Positions 33,841-43,987 of a DNA stretch of 64,000 nt are shown here, in pieces. Each line of letters opens with the position of its first letter. Position 1 is the stretch's first letter. Under the pieces are notes generated by a model that worked only from the letters and a program-made list of their open reading frames with translations, searched no databases and was not told the origin of the DNA. Origin of the DNA: Deroplatys truncata (taxonomy: Eukaryota; Arthropoda; Insecta; Mantodea; Mantidae); assembly GCA_030765065.1 (NCBI GenBank), contig CM060981.1:230895152-230959151 (forward strand), written 5' to 3'. Both the position numbers and the translations under genes were made by a program.

Positions 33841-35125
33841 CGGAGGGTCGCCCCACTTAAGCTTGGACGATTTTGCTTATGTTTTTTTATGGCGAGATTC
33901 CCTTTCACCATCACCTATTGTGTTCAATGTGATTTCCACAGGCTTTAACCATGGCTCTGCAGTGCAATTTCCATTGAAGCGGGCTGCATCTAAGAACAGG
34001 AAGGGGGATGTTAGCCCGATGCTCCTGGAAGACTTTTCAGAATGCTTCAATTGTGGTGGGATGCTGAGAAGCAAGGCGCTGTTTCAGCAGACCAAATCCA
34101 CAAAAATCCATTGGCGAGGCATCTGGTGACTTTACAGGGATCCTTTTAAATGGTATGACATTGACAACCATTTCCATAGCTTTACAGTGGTAGTAATGCT
34201 GGGAAGACCAAGAGGTGTGACTGGATGCTTTATCCATGTGGATATAAACATTTGAGGCATCCTCACCATAGAACCGACGAATCTCTTCATAAAAAATTGG
34301 GTCCATAACATTCCTTTGATAGTAGGCTGCATTAACTTTTACATTGTTGGCAACTCTGTGAATGCGAGTTTGCCCCGAGAGCAAAAGCCTGCAACCACCA
34401 CGAATCCCTTGGAAAACTTTTCCTTGTTCTCCCGAATAAAGTTGGAGCGCCCCTTTTGGCCCACTTCATGGAAATAAATGACTTGGGGTTTTTTTTTGTG
34501 TCACCTAGATAAACCCATGCTTCATCTAAAGATACCACCCATTGCCACTTTTATAGAGTTTTCTTGCATTGGTGAAGCGTTCTCTGATGTGCTGCTCTTT
34601 CAAGGCGTGTCCATGTGCTTTATGTCGCCATTCTAGACCCAAATTGCTGTGTGTTATCTGATAGGCAGTCCCTTTGGATATTCCAATGCGGCTGGAAATG
34701 CTTCTTTGGGTTGGTGGGTTTTCTTGAGCCACTGTTGCACTCACCTTGGCTACTACAACTTAAGGTCGTATTGGTTGTGGCCTTTTTCTTGCTAGTTTTT
34801 TTGCACACTGAGCCTCAGGTGGGAATCCATTTTTATGCAGCTGTGTTATATGCCCCACATACGAGTCACTTATAGTAAGACCTTTTTGTTTGCACCTTTC
34901 CACTATCATTGAATGGCAGTAACTGGCATCGGAAAGCCCAACAATGTACCCCTGCCACAAGTCAGCGATTGTTGAAGCCATTACGAATAAACTTTGCCTC
35001 AGACTGGCCTAGCAGACAGCTGGCACTCACAGTGAGCTGATGCAATAATAAGCATAAGCAGTTTGACCAAGACAGAGTGGGAGTGTGATTCAAAGTCGTC
35101 CAAGCTTAAGTCAGGCAACCCGCCG
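33841..35125 (-). mobile_element. DD41D (rosa-like) mariner transposon
   Basis: Terminal inverted repeats of about 37 bp: left cggagggtcgccccacttaa and right, reverse complemented, cggcgggttgcctgacttaa, both continuing gcttggacga.tttg. TA flanks both ends (33,839-33,840 and 35,126-35,127). The 1,285-bp length is that of a full element. The transposase is on the minus strand and only mildly broken. Confidence 0.9.
34037..34981 (-). pseudogene. DD41D transposase pseudogene
   Basis: Four minus-strand pieces in order. 34,981-34,760 starts MASTIADLWQGYIVGLSDAS (first DNA-binding helix-turn-helix) and ends with a stop after RKRPQPIRP. 34,744-34,526 has the second DNA-binding part (RSISSRIGISKGTAYQITHS). 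34,538-34,332 has the first catalytic Asp in VSLDEAWVYL. 34,384-34,037 has the second in IHMDKASSHTS and the third in SPDASPMDFCGFGLL. I count exactly 41 residues between the second and third Asp, the signature of the rosa group. Three frame changes and a stop inactivate it. It would cut and paste the element at TA sites. Confidence 0.85.
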
Positions 35126-35127
35126 TA

Positions 35128-35620
35128 TATACTTAGTATCTTATTTTCACGTTTCAGATTAAAGTTACCGTGACATTTTGTGACCTTAAAATCCATTTTA
35201 CTTAGCAGAAAATGGGAAATTAATCCTGTTTCAACTGCATTGAAAGCATCATCAGAACCAAAGCTTTTTCAGAATTGATGGAAGAATTGTCATTTTCCAG
35301 CTTTCAATGTTTTTGTGTGTTACAGTTTAATTATCTGGGGCAGCAGATTCATGCTGCATACATTTATAAACTAAGTTATGTTCATTCCTGATCCTTTCAA
35401 TCCAGCCATTGGACGTTTTAAAATCAAGTTGCATCTTTTTTTGCTAAATGTGCCACCTGAGCTTTTACTGTCTAACGTCATGTTTGAAGCTTGTACTTGT
35501 GTAAACCACTTTAATAAAACTGCTTCTAACTCTGAAAGCTGACTTTGGCAAATAAGTTTTCTTTTAGCACCTTTTCCTTCTTCAAATGCAGTTTCAGTCA
35601 GTTAATGCATACTAACAACA
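35128..35620. other. Unique AT-rich sequence
   Basis: No supportable gene or repeat boundary. Confidence 0.45.
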
Positions 35621-36030
35621 GTGCTATTCCCAAAAAATTCAAGATGCACATTTTATTTTTCAAGTAAATATTTGTAATATATGGTATTTTAATCAAAACC
35701 TTTAGAGCCATTTTTAAGAAATAAAAAAATTTAGAAAAGTTTTCCATGTAAAGGGTAGTTGGGGTGGAGGGATTTTCATGAAAATCTTCATGTCACATCT
35801 TTGTAAGATGCTGAACTTAAATACCAAGTTTGGTATTTATCCAACTTTTCCTTTGTGAGTTATGCTGTTCAGACACACACTTACACAGCCTTTTTCTAAA
35901 AATGCTTTTTTTAAATTTTGGATTCAAGGGTCCTCAAAACATACATTTTCATTGAAATCTCAATATTGACTTTTTGGGTGGAATGCAATACCTTCTCTAC
36001 ATGCTATGTACATGGTAGAGAAAGTAAAAA
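35620..36030 (+). repeat. Repeat R copy 3
   Basis: Plus-orientation copy with the family landmarks in order: caagatgcacattttattt, atatggtattttaatcaaaa, ccatgtaaagggtagttggg, cttgtaagatgctgaactta-like text, gagttatgctgttcagacac, cctttttctaaaaatgcttt, ggaatgcaata and the terminal gtagagaaagtaaaaa. The microsatellite slot holds only a short CA run. Confidence 0.7.
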
Positions 36031-36188
36031 TATACTAAATGTATGCATAACTGTTGAGTTGACATGGCATATATGCATTTTAGCAAGAATGATGCCATCT
36101 TTACAAGGCAGGTGTTTAATCGTTATTAATATGAAAGAAGAAAGCTAGAGTTTTATATCAGTCTAAAATCTTTAATTTGCACATTTAG

Positions 36189-36346
36189 CTTGCAGCATTT
36201 ACCACTGGTTTTCAATGACTCAGCAAAGGGCAAAAGCATTTTACAAGAAAAGACTTTTAAGTAATCTATACAAGGTGCCCTTGAAACAATTAATAGAACT
36301 CACATTCCAATTTGCCTTCGTAGCTATATTATGTCATTGTTTCCAG
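36189..36346 (+). CDS. Host gene exon C candidate (two possible readings)
   Basis: Two acceptors seven bases apart (atttag|c at 36,189 and gcttgcag|c at 36,196) both restore the split codon left by exon B. From 36,189 the reading is LQHLPLVFNDSAKGKSILQE followed by KTF, ending at a donor ttaa|gtaatc (36,260). From 36,196 it is IYHWFSMTQQRAKAFYKKRL and continues 50 codons to the donor ccag|gtaacc at 36,346, ending in phase 0. The first has the more protein-like composition; the second is longer and connects in phase to 36,546. I cannot decide between them without transcript data. Confidence 0.35.
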
Positions 36347-36545
36347 GTAACCTTTATTTTATTCATGCCAATAAGAGCTAATTATGCACAATTTTAACTA
36401 ATGTTATAACATGTTCATAATGTTAGGATTGTGTAAATTTTATCTCTTCTTGTAGCTCCTTATGAAAAAAAAAACCTATTTCCAAAATTGTGTTTTAAAG
36501 ATATTTTGCTTTTTTTTTATCTTTTTTTTTTAATTTCTGTTACAG

Positions 36546-36671
36546 CTACTTGCACCATTTGGATGCAAACGTTTTTATTGCTCCATTTTGAACTGCTACA
36601 TCCTCGTCGTTTCTTCAACAGACCGCACAAAGTGTGAACAGCTGATTTTCAAGTCTACATATTTTCTGTGA
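36546..36671 (+). CDS. Possible further exon with stop
   Basis: A strong pyrimidine tract (tttttttttaatttctgttacag) precedes 36,546. A phase-0 reading gives 41 codons (LLAPFGCKRFYCSILNCYIL and on) to a stop at 36,669-36,671. The alternative phase gives a 14-codon tail ending FIAPF. Either could be a last exon of the host gene. No poly-A signal was confirmed, so the support is mainly the acceptor. Confidence 0.22.
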   Translation, partial: LLAPFGCKRFYCSILNCYILVVSSTDRTKCEQLIFKSTYFL

Positions 36672-36679
36672 TAATGTTG

Positions 36680-37724
36680 CACTTTTGCATTGTTATTGAT
36701 GTTAATGGCATATCAGAGTGGCCTCTACCTGTGCAAGTTAATTTTCTGTTTTAATTTAACGGTATAATAAGGTTATACAAATGACAGTGTGCTACATAAC
36801 TAATCTAGAGACAATGTGTTTTATTCTTTGTGGTTCAGTGAGAACAGTACAAGATACTGTAAGCAGGTGCACAACTGAGAGTTATGTAACTATGGGTACA
36901 ATGATTAGCATAGAAAAGAATAACTCGCCTAAATGTTCAAAGATATTTCTAAAATAATAGCAAAACTTTAGGTTTGTGACTCGCCACAAGTGTGCATGAA
37001 GAAAAGGTTATTCTCAGATAGGATTTCATTTATTGGCTGTAAGGACAAAGTGTGTTGATAACCTTATTTGAATTACTAAAACTGCTCATCCACCACACTA
37101 CAAGTCCATGCTTATGCTTTCATTGTGAGACAAATGTACACAGCGTTTGCATATATTGTTCTACAAGCACACAAAGTTCACTCACAGTGTGTTGATTCAC
37201 TGTTCAGGTCAGTTATATACTTTAACAAATGGAACCTCATTGGACTTAAATCTAGTGAGTATCGAGGCCATACCAACTGTGGTGACCAGGGTCATTAAAG
37301 CACAGACTTGTGATTGGGAGGTCTCCAGCTCAAATGTCGCCAGGACCATCCTCCTCAACTGAAGTTTTTTCCATAACTGACAAATGCTGGAAACGTACTG
37401 TAATCATACATCTGGAACATTTCCTTCCCAAATTTCCTTTCTCCAATTATCATTTCATTTCATATATGAGTGTCCAAGATGCTTTTTAATTTAGGTAATG
37501 AAATAAGTGGATGTTGTTCTTGATTTAATTATAGTTTTGAGTGCATTTGTGTGCCATTATGTACACTAAATCTATTTAGCTAATCTTTGTTAAATTACCT
37601 GTGCTTTGTAGAAGCACTGGAGCAAAATGAATAACATCAACTGAATACCATAGCAGCAGTTATGATAAACATAAACATATCTGAATGACAGAGTCACAAT
37701 AGAGTTAAATGCTTAACTTCCTGA
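36680..37724. other. Unique AT-rich sequence
   Basis: No supportable gene. Near 37,280-37,335 a tRNA-like string (attaaagcacagacttgtga ... ccagctcaaatg) may be a decayed SINE head. Confidence 0.4.
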
Positions 37725-37737
37725 CCTAACAGTTCAA

Positions 37738-38290
37738 TGGAATTAATTGTTCTTTCACACAAGCCGTGTGTTGGACACGGCTGGAAAGGTAGAATCAGAT
37801 GACTGAAAAATTCAATGCCATAGCCGGGATTTGAACCACGGATCTCCTGGTCTCCGTCCAGTTGCTCTAATCACTGAGCTACCATGGCAACATGTCGGCA
37901 CGCCATTTCCATTAATTGACCTAATAGTGGTTGAAACTAAAAGCCCAGGACTTAAGTACTTACAAAGAATGTAAGTCGCCATTGGGGTATGACATCTTAA
38001 TACAATTTGAGATCTCCTTGTGGTTTACCGGGAAAAATGCGAGTAGCTGGAGAATTAATTCCATTAATTGACCTAATAGTGGTTGAAACTAAAAGCCCGG
38101 GACTTAAGTACTTACAAAGAATGTAAGTCGCCTTTGGGGTATGACATCGTAATACAATTTGAGATCTCCTTGTGGTTTTACCAGGAAAAATGCGAGTCAG
38201 CTGGAGAACTAATGGCATGCCGGCATGTTGCCATGGTAGCTCAGTGGTTAGAGCAACCGGACGGAGACCAGGAGATCCGTGGTTCAAATC
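37738..38290 (-). mobile_element. Head-to-head SINE composite, locus 2
   Basis: This has the same architecture as 32,936-33,363. The left unit reads on the minus strand with A box tagctcagtgattagagc, B box ggttcaaatcc and a full tail ending in gaacaattaattcca. The right unit reads on the plus strand and stops within its B box at 38,290. The spacer holds two tandem copies of the 152-bp unit (starting at 37,909 and 38,061, with ccattaattgacc at each start). The 13-mer cctaacagttcaa flanks everything (37,725-37,737 and 38,291-38,303). Relative to the intact tail, the spacer polarity is the same as at locus 1. Confidence 0.75.
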
Positions 38291-38303
38291 CCTAACAGTT
38301 CAA

Positions 38304-39395
38304 GTTTCTATCTCCACTGCGGCAGTTGTATAGATACAGATTTTTTTCTGGATTTCTCTTATCCTGAAAATTGGAAAATTCTCAATTCCATATACCCAAA
38401 GCTCATTCTAGCATTCAATAATCACCACATCACTTCATATTCATTCTCTTTCTAGACCTAAGATGCTATAACGGACATTGAACTACTTAAAAAAAAGAAA
38501 AATAGAAAAATATAACATGCAATTTTAATATCTTAAACCTGTTCACCATCAGCAATTTAAAATATGCTTGACCACTGTACTCCAGACATATCAGTTTAAA
38601 TCCCACTTAACTCTACACGAGTTGGTTAAAATGCAAATTTCATTATTTTTAAAAATATTTGAATGAAAGAAAAAACACATATTTACTGAAATTATAACAA
38701 TAAGGGAAACCTACTAAACCTGATTGCAGTTATATTTGATATTAGCAAAAGAATTTTACCTTTCCTTTGCCCCAAAACCTTAGGTAGCTAATTTGGAATA
38801 ATATGCAGAGAAGATAGATGCTTCACTTCTGCTTGGACTGTACTCTGTGCAAGCTAGTTGAAGACACCAAGTGAGCAGCTAGAGTCTAATGACCATAACA
38901 GAGTACTAAGAATTTCCAGATGTGGTATCATTCATCCTTATTTACAGATGGAAAAGTACCTTATTCTGTTAACCTCCATGAAGCATAAAGAATGCCTTGC
39001 TTCACACAAATATAAGTAAAGACATGATGAATAGCTATCTCCCATTGTAACCTTAACACACTCTTGTGATTCAGAGTGAACAACAGTAAAGTTCAATGTG
39101 GTGTAAAGCCTATGTAACATTCATAAGGCAAAGAAATTCACATGCATACTTCCTTTATTTTCAATAAAATTACATCAACCTGTGGTGGATACATTTGATT
39201 ATGTTTGTGTTATCTTAAATTGTGCCACCTTTTAGCCTTTTATTACTTGTTTAATTACTCTCCAGCTAGCTAGTTTGTTGTGGAATTGAGCAAGTATCTC
39301 CTGGCAGGGAGTGTATCGGAAAGGAATCTGAAAAGATAACACTGAAGAGTTAGGCTTTAAGAATTTATTTCCTAACTCAATGTAATCGCCAACAA
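38304..39395. other. Unique AT-rich sequence
   Basis: No supportable gene, repeat or RNA. Confidence 0.45.
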
Positions 39396-39399
39396 AGTA

Positions 39400-40350
39400 T
39401 AGTCGAATGTCATTATAATGAATTTCTGGGGCTTTGAAATTCATTTCATTGTACTGAAATTCCGTTAAATCGGTTATTTAATACTGGTCTTGAAAGAGCC
39501 AAAATTGAAGATTTTAAATTTAATGTGATACTGTAGCTATTTTTTAAAATGTAATATGCATGCATTAAGAATGTATATGAAAGGAAACAATACAGTTTGA
39601 AATTCACTTCTAAAGTAATTTCATATTTAAAATATAAACTTAGCAAGATTACATAATTAATTTATATGTAGTGAATTTGCAACATACCTTACAAATTGTT
39701 TTCATTTTGAGAAAGAGCCTGTGCTTTTTTTCTGTGCAGTATGCTTCTCAATTTATTCCTCTAAGTAGTTTACAGTGCAACTTGCACTTTGTCATACTGT
39801 CAACGTCTTCTAAGATTTTTAACGTTTCTTTTATGAAAAACTGCTTTCTTTTACTTTTTGCTACTCTCTGTTGGCTGACATTGTTTAAACCAGATTTGCT
39901 CTGAGCACACTGAAATTTACATTTTATGCAGGTTAAACCACATGAAACAGCAATAAGTAAACAAAACAAAAGTTTACCATTTAATCCATTATGGAATTCG
40001 ATTAGACAAATGAGACCTTTTACGACAAAAACTGAGGTAAAAATTGTGCGGTCAACAATGAACAAACCACTCTGTGTGCAACAATGCATGACCAGGGATG
40101 AACAAACCATTCTCTGAATCAGGAAATGCCACTAATTGTTCAGTAAGTCAGAAAACTTTTTACAAATTTGTTCTATCAGTCATATGTTCATTAAGGGGAG
40201 TTTGTTATCTATATTGAGGTTTTCATTGTACTGACATTCGTACAATTGAAATAATTTAACATGCTTATGGAGATATAGAAAGGGATTTCAGTTTCTTTTG
40301 TTGAACTGAAGTATTCGTTAAAGTGGCATTCGTTAAAAAGTATTTGACTG
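39400..40350 (-). mobile_element. pogo/Tigger-like element remnant
   Basis: Candidate inverted ends are agtcgaatgtcattataatg on the left and, reverse complemented, agtcaaatactttttaacga on the right, matching with one gap. TA precedes the left end (39,398-39,399); the right flank is not a clean TA. Inside, the minus strand encodes a pogo-type DNA-binding start (KRKQFFIKETLKILEDVDSM) near 39,870-39,810, followed by CKLHCKL. No DDE core is visible. At under 1 kb it is an internally deleted derivative. Confidence 0.5.
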
Positions 40351-41264
40351 AATAATGCTGTGAATTTCTTAACTTTGTCTCGCTGAAACTGTCTGTCTAT
40401 ATTATTTCAGTAGTTAATATGCCTGTAATGGAATATTTTGAGAGGGTACACTGCAAATATAAACTTAGTTTTCGCGTCCTTATAATTTACGTTAACTACT
40501 ACGATATATACACTGTGGAGTAATCTGAGGAACTGGAGGATCATTTTGCAAGCTCTGAGAATATATATATTTCTGTCTGGAGTTGCCTAAGCATTAAAAA
40601 TAGATTCTGATTGGTTAATCTTTGGCGCGATACATAACGTCTTATTTCAGAGGCCAATCAGCATAAATGCAACATCTTCCTTAGGTTGAGGACCACGCCA
40701 TCACTTTCTACTTTCTAAAAATCTAACAAGTAACCCCAATGCATCTCTTTTTAGGCCCAAGGCTGTCATAGCTTCACCCCTCGGTATTCAATGCCCTTGG
40801 CAACAGCTCTCCCTTGCAGAAAACAGTTTCAGCTTTGGCATACGTATCTTACAATGAATCTTAAAACTTTGTACATTACAACTGATTACTTAATTAACTT
40901 GTATTTTGCAATACATTTCATTTAAATACCCAACCTGAGTCTGTGATTATTATTTATTGTTTTTATATGTTATAGTGGGTGATTAATAATTAGTTTATTG
41001 GTATTGTTATCACAGTACTGCTTCAACATTAAGTATGCTAACAGGGGTAAAACTTCTTCAGTTGTTACACTAGGTGTATAACAAATGAAGTGTCCACAAG
41101 TTCACTGCAAAACAACTTTTTGTTTAAACTAACATAGCTATAATCCTTGTGAGAACCATTCTGTCCATAACGGTGAAGGGATTAATAAAGTAATATAGTA
41201 TAGTCATACTAAACCTCATCTCACTTATATTTTGTGTTTTGTTTGCTGTTTGTTACAACTGAAG
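40351..41264. other. Unique sequence
   Basis: No supportable gene. At 40,607-40,675 gattggttaatc and ggccaatcagc face each other, which looks like a small inverted pair but has no further structure. Confidence 0.4.
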
Positions 41265-41425
41265 GTTCAGTTTTAGTTCTGGGAAAAGAACCTTTATTAC
41301 AGCTGGACCTGTACCACAATCCTACAGCCAATAAATGGAACCCAATAACTGAAATACCTTCAACTTCTTGGCGTGTTTGCTTGCCACTTCTTTCTTCTAG
41401 CAATAAAGCATTAATTCAAATTCAG
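41265..41425 (+). CDS. Possible host exon D (beta-propeller-like)
   Basis: A stop-free frame lies between a pyrimidine-rich acceptor (ttgttacaactgaag) and the donor ttcag|gtatt. It encodes SVLVLGKEPLLQLDLYHNPT then ANKWNPITEIPSTSWRVCLP. The Tyr-x-Pro-Thr-x-x-x-W spacing recalls a kelch-type blade, but this is a weak resemblance. Its start phase does not fit exon C or B directly, so it needs an unseen exon or belongs to another gene. The product is not assigned. Confidence 0.4.
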
Positions 41426-42105
41426 GTATTCACCTTTTTATATGAATTCTTTGCATAGCACATTGATACTGAATACATCAGTAAGTCATATTATTGTATA
41501 TAGAATATAATACTAATTATATCATATCTCTAAGAGTAAGTACATCAACAAATCATACATAGTACTATATACAAAATGCTAATTAAATGCATACATTGGG
41601 TATCAATATTAATGTTGGTCAGCAATTAAAATGACTAAGTTAATAATGATTAAAATACATGATAATGAAATGACAATATGAGTGAGTATACAAGACTATT
41701 CAAATTAATATATACATTATAACACCTACACAAATGGATTTTTATTAAATTTTGACTATCCATCAATTGTGTAAGAGCATTGCTCCTACAATGAAAGCCT
41801 TTACTTTTAATTTAAACACATTATACTTCTCTGTAATTTTAATATCAGTGAAGTTAGTTCATTAGGGTAACATCCTCAAAAGACAAACCAGAAAATTGAG
41901 CATATAGTTTTATTGCACATGAATAATGTCAAAGAAAGCAATTTAATAGCATCTTGTTCCCATACAATACAACTTTTAAAAAATCTGATTTGTTGCATTC
42001 TTATGACTTTTTTTACTCATCTCTACAAATCATCTTATAAAAGCTTATTATTCTATCTGTTTCTTGTTAAATCAGATAAACTTTCCATTCACATTTGCAC
42101 ATTTC
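41426..42105. other. Unique AT-rich sequence
   Basis: No supportable feature. Confidence 0.45.
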
Positions 42106-42109
42106 ATTG

Positions 42110-42659
42110 TAGGATACAGTAGGTGAAGCAGTAGTCAGATTTTTAAAGAGCGTAAAGCTATGTAATGACCTTGAAATTCCATACTCTTTTCATGGCTACA
42201 AGAAGAAGAAAGAAAAAAAAAACAAATAGTCACTTTTCAGTTGAGAAAGTTATAAGTATTTGAAAATACAAACAATAACAAGGAATATCTCGGAAATTAT
42301 TTGACATAAATTGAATGTTTTAATGAGCTCTGCATTTTTTGTGTAGTAAGATTTTGTCTATTTTTCATGGTTTGCCAATTACACAAAAATCATTCAGAAT
42401 GAAGAGGACTTCACAGACTATTTCCAGAAAACTCAGGATATACATTTTGTTTGTTTTGCAGATATCTTAAATATATGGTATTTTAATAAAAATCATTAGA
42501 GGCATTTTTGAGAAGCTAAAAAATAACACAAATTTTCCATGTAAAGATTAGTTTGGAATGAGGGAATTTTTTTTGAAAATCTTTGTCACATCCTTGGAAG
42601 ATGCTGAACTTAAATACCAAGTTTGGCATTTAACCTGTTTTTGAGTTACGCTGTTCACA

Positions 42660-42694
<35 letters not shown>

Positions 42695-42830
42695 GATCTT
42701 TTTCTAAAAATGCTTTTTTTGGATTCAGGTAGTCTCAAAACATGTATTTTCGGTGAAATATGGTATGAAATTTTTTGGTGGAATGCAATACTGTTACTAC
42801 TTACTCTAGGTAAGTAGAAGGAAAAAACAA
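42110..42830 (+). repeat. Repeat R copy 4, longest plus-oriented copy
   Basis: It carries the left block (ggatacagtaggtgaagcag, gaaattccatactc) shared with 2.76 kb. It then carries the central block (ggaatatctcggaaatta, gtagtaagattttgtctatt) matching the reverse complement of 14.4-14.55 kb, then the shared right half with gttacgctgttcacag. A (CA)n microsatellite of about 17 units at 42,660-42,693 occupies the family's CA/GT slot. The plus-strand frame 42,623-42,817 (LSYAVHRHT then MLFLDSG) corresponds to minus-strand frames in copies 5 and 6. Confidence 0.7.
42660..42693. repeat. (CA)n microsatellite in repeat R
   Basis: About 17 CA units, located at the same internal position as the GT runs of the reverse-oriented copies. 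Confidence 0.9.
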
Positions 42831-43440
42831 CATTGCAATATGCAGCTCAACAAAAGTAAAAAAAAGTTTGATTCAACAGAATGTACCGCAATGTAGCTTG
42901 ATGGTTGCAATGAAAGGGGAAAACTCCTCTCCTGTTGCAAATATTGCAATAACTGATCTGTAATGCAAGAGATGTTGCTGAGCAATCTTCTGTTTTAGCA
43001 TAATCCATTTTGAAATAAATAAATGTTTGGCTGTGTATAAGTCGCATATATTTCTGAATGCCTAATTCAGCAAAAACCAAAAGAAAATTTAGGTAGCCAA
43101 AACAATTGCTAGTGAGCATGCAGTAAAGTTTCACACTTTCACATATGAAGTGACACTTGACAGAAGTCCAGAAGTAAAATGCAAAGCCGAATTCTTACCA
43201 ATTGCATTGTTGTCAGTTGTTCACTTATGAATGAGGGAGACCCATGTCAAACTCCTGACTTCTTTCACCAAGCAACTGGTTAATTATGATCGCAGATTTC
43301 CACACCTCCCAGTATGTTGGATAGACAACGTAAATTTGATGTAATTCATAAGACCCATTCACAAACTTGGTACAGCCTAAACGTTGTTCTTGCACATACT
43401 GCAAGATTGGTGAGAGAGATGTCTGTTTTTGACAGTATAC
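42831..43440. other. Unique sequence
   Basis: No supportable gene. A 95-codon minus-strand frame at 42,847-43,134 lacks splice context and family resemblance. Confidence 0.4.
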
Positions 43441-43987
43441 TGTGACTTTTTCAGTTTTTCAATTGTCTCATCTCTAAGTTCTGAATTTTACTTTGTTCTT
43501 TTTATCTAGTTCAACTTCACTGGAAATTCAATTGGTTCATTTTATCACTTCACTAATGTGAACCAGTTCAATTTCTCCGTTGCTTCTCTTTCTGTCTTGA
43601 TGTAGCAGCATAATAAAATACACATGACATAGTCAATGTTTCCGGATGGTTCACTTGTTGGGGAATCAAACACAAGACTTCTTCAATCTCTCCTGCAACA
43701 ACACTCACTTCAAGTCACAGTTGTTGTTGCAAACTCACTTGTATAAAACACTTTGTCGCACCAAAAACACACTTGCTAACTTGCTCACTGATTGGTTGAC
43801 TGCTCTCGTGAGAATGCTTGCTTATATAGCCAATGGAATCTTCCACAGAACATTCCAGAAGATTCTGGTTATCTGCTGATAGTGCTTCTGCTGTTTACAC
43901 TGGGTGAGAATGCAACTTCTCTTGTTTTATCTCTGACTAGCTGGTGCCGACCTCCCAATAACCTTGGGCCATACCAACTGAGTCACA
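43440..43987 (-). mobile_element. LTR retroelement remnant 2
   Basis: Homologous to 33,400-33,830. On the minus strand it starts tgtgactcagttggtatggc at 43,987. It has a TATA box (tatata at 43,823-43,828 on the plus text) about 30 bp before an initiator-like tcaaccaatc. It then reads into a leader with an ATG-like gag start around 43,605 (CTGCTACATCAAGACAG region). No pol gene is visible. It is either a solo LTR with a stub or a truncated copy. Confidence 0.5.

Noticed and set aside
37280-37340. tRNA-like string
   Set aside because: The B-box match is poor and there is no stem pairing.
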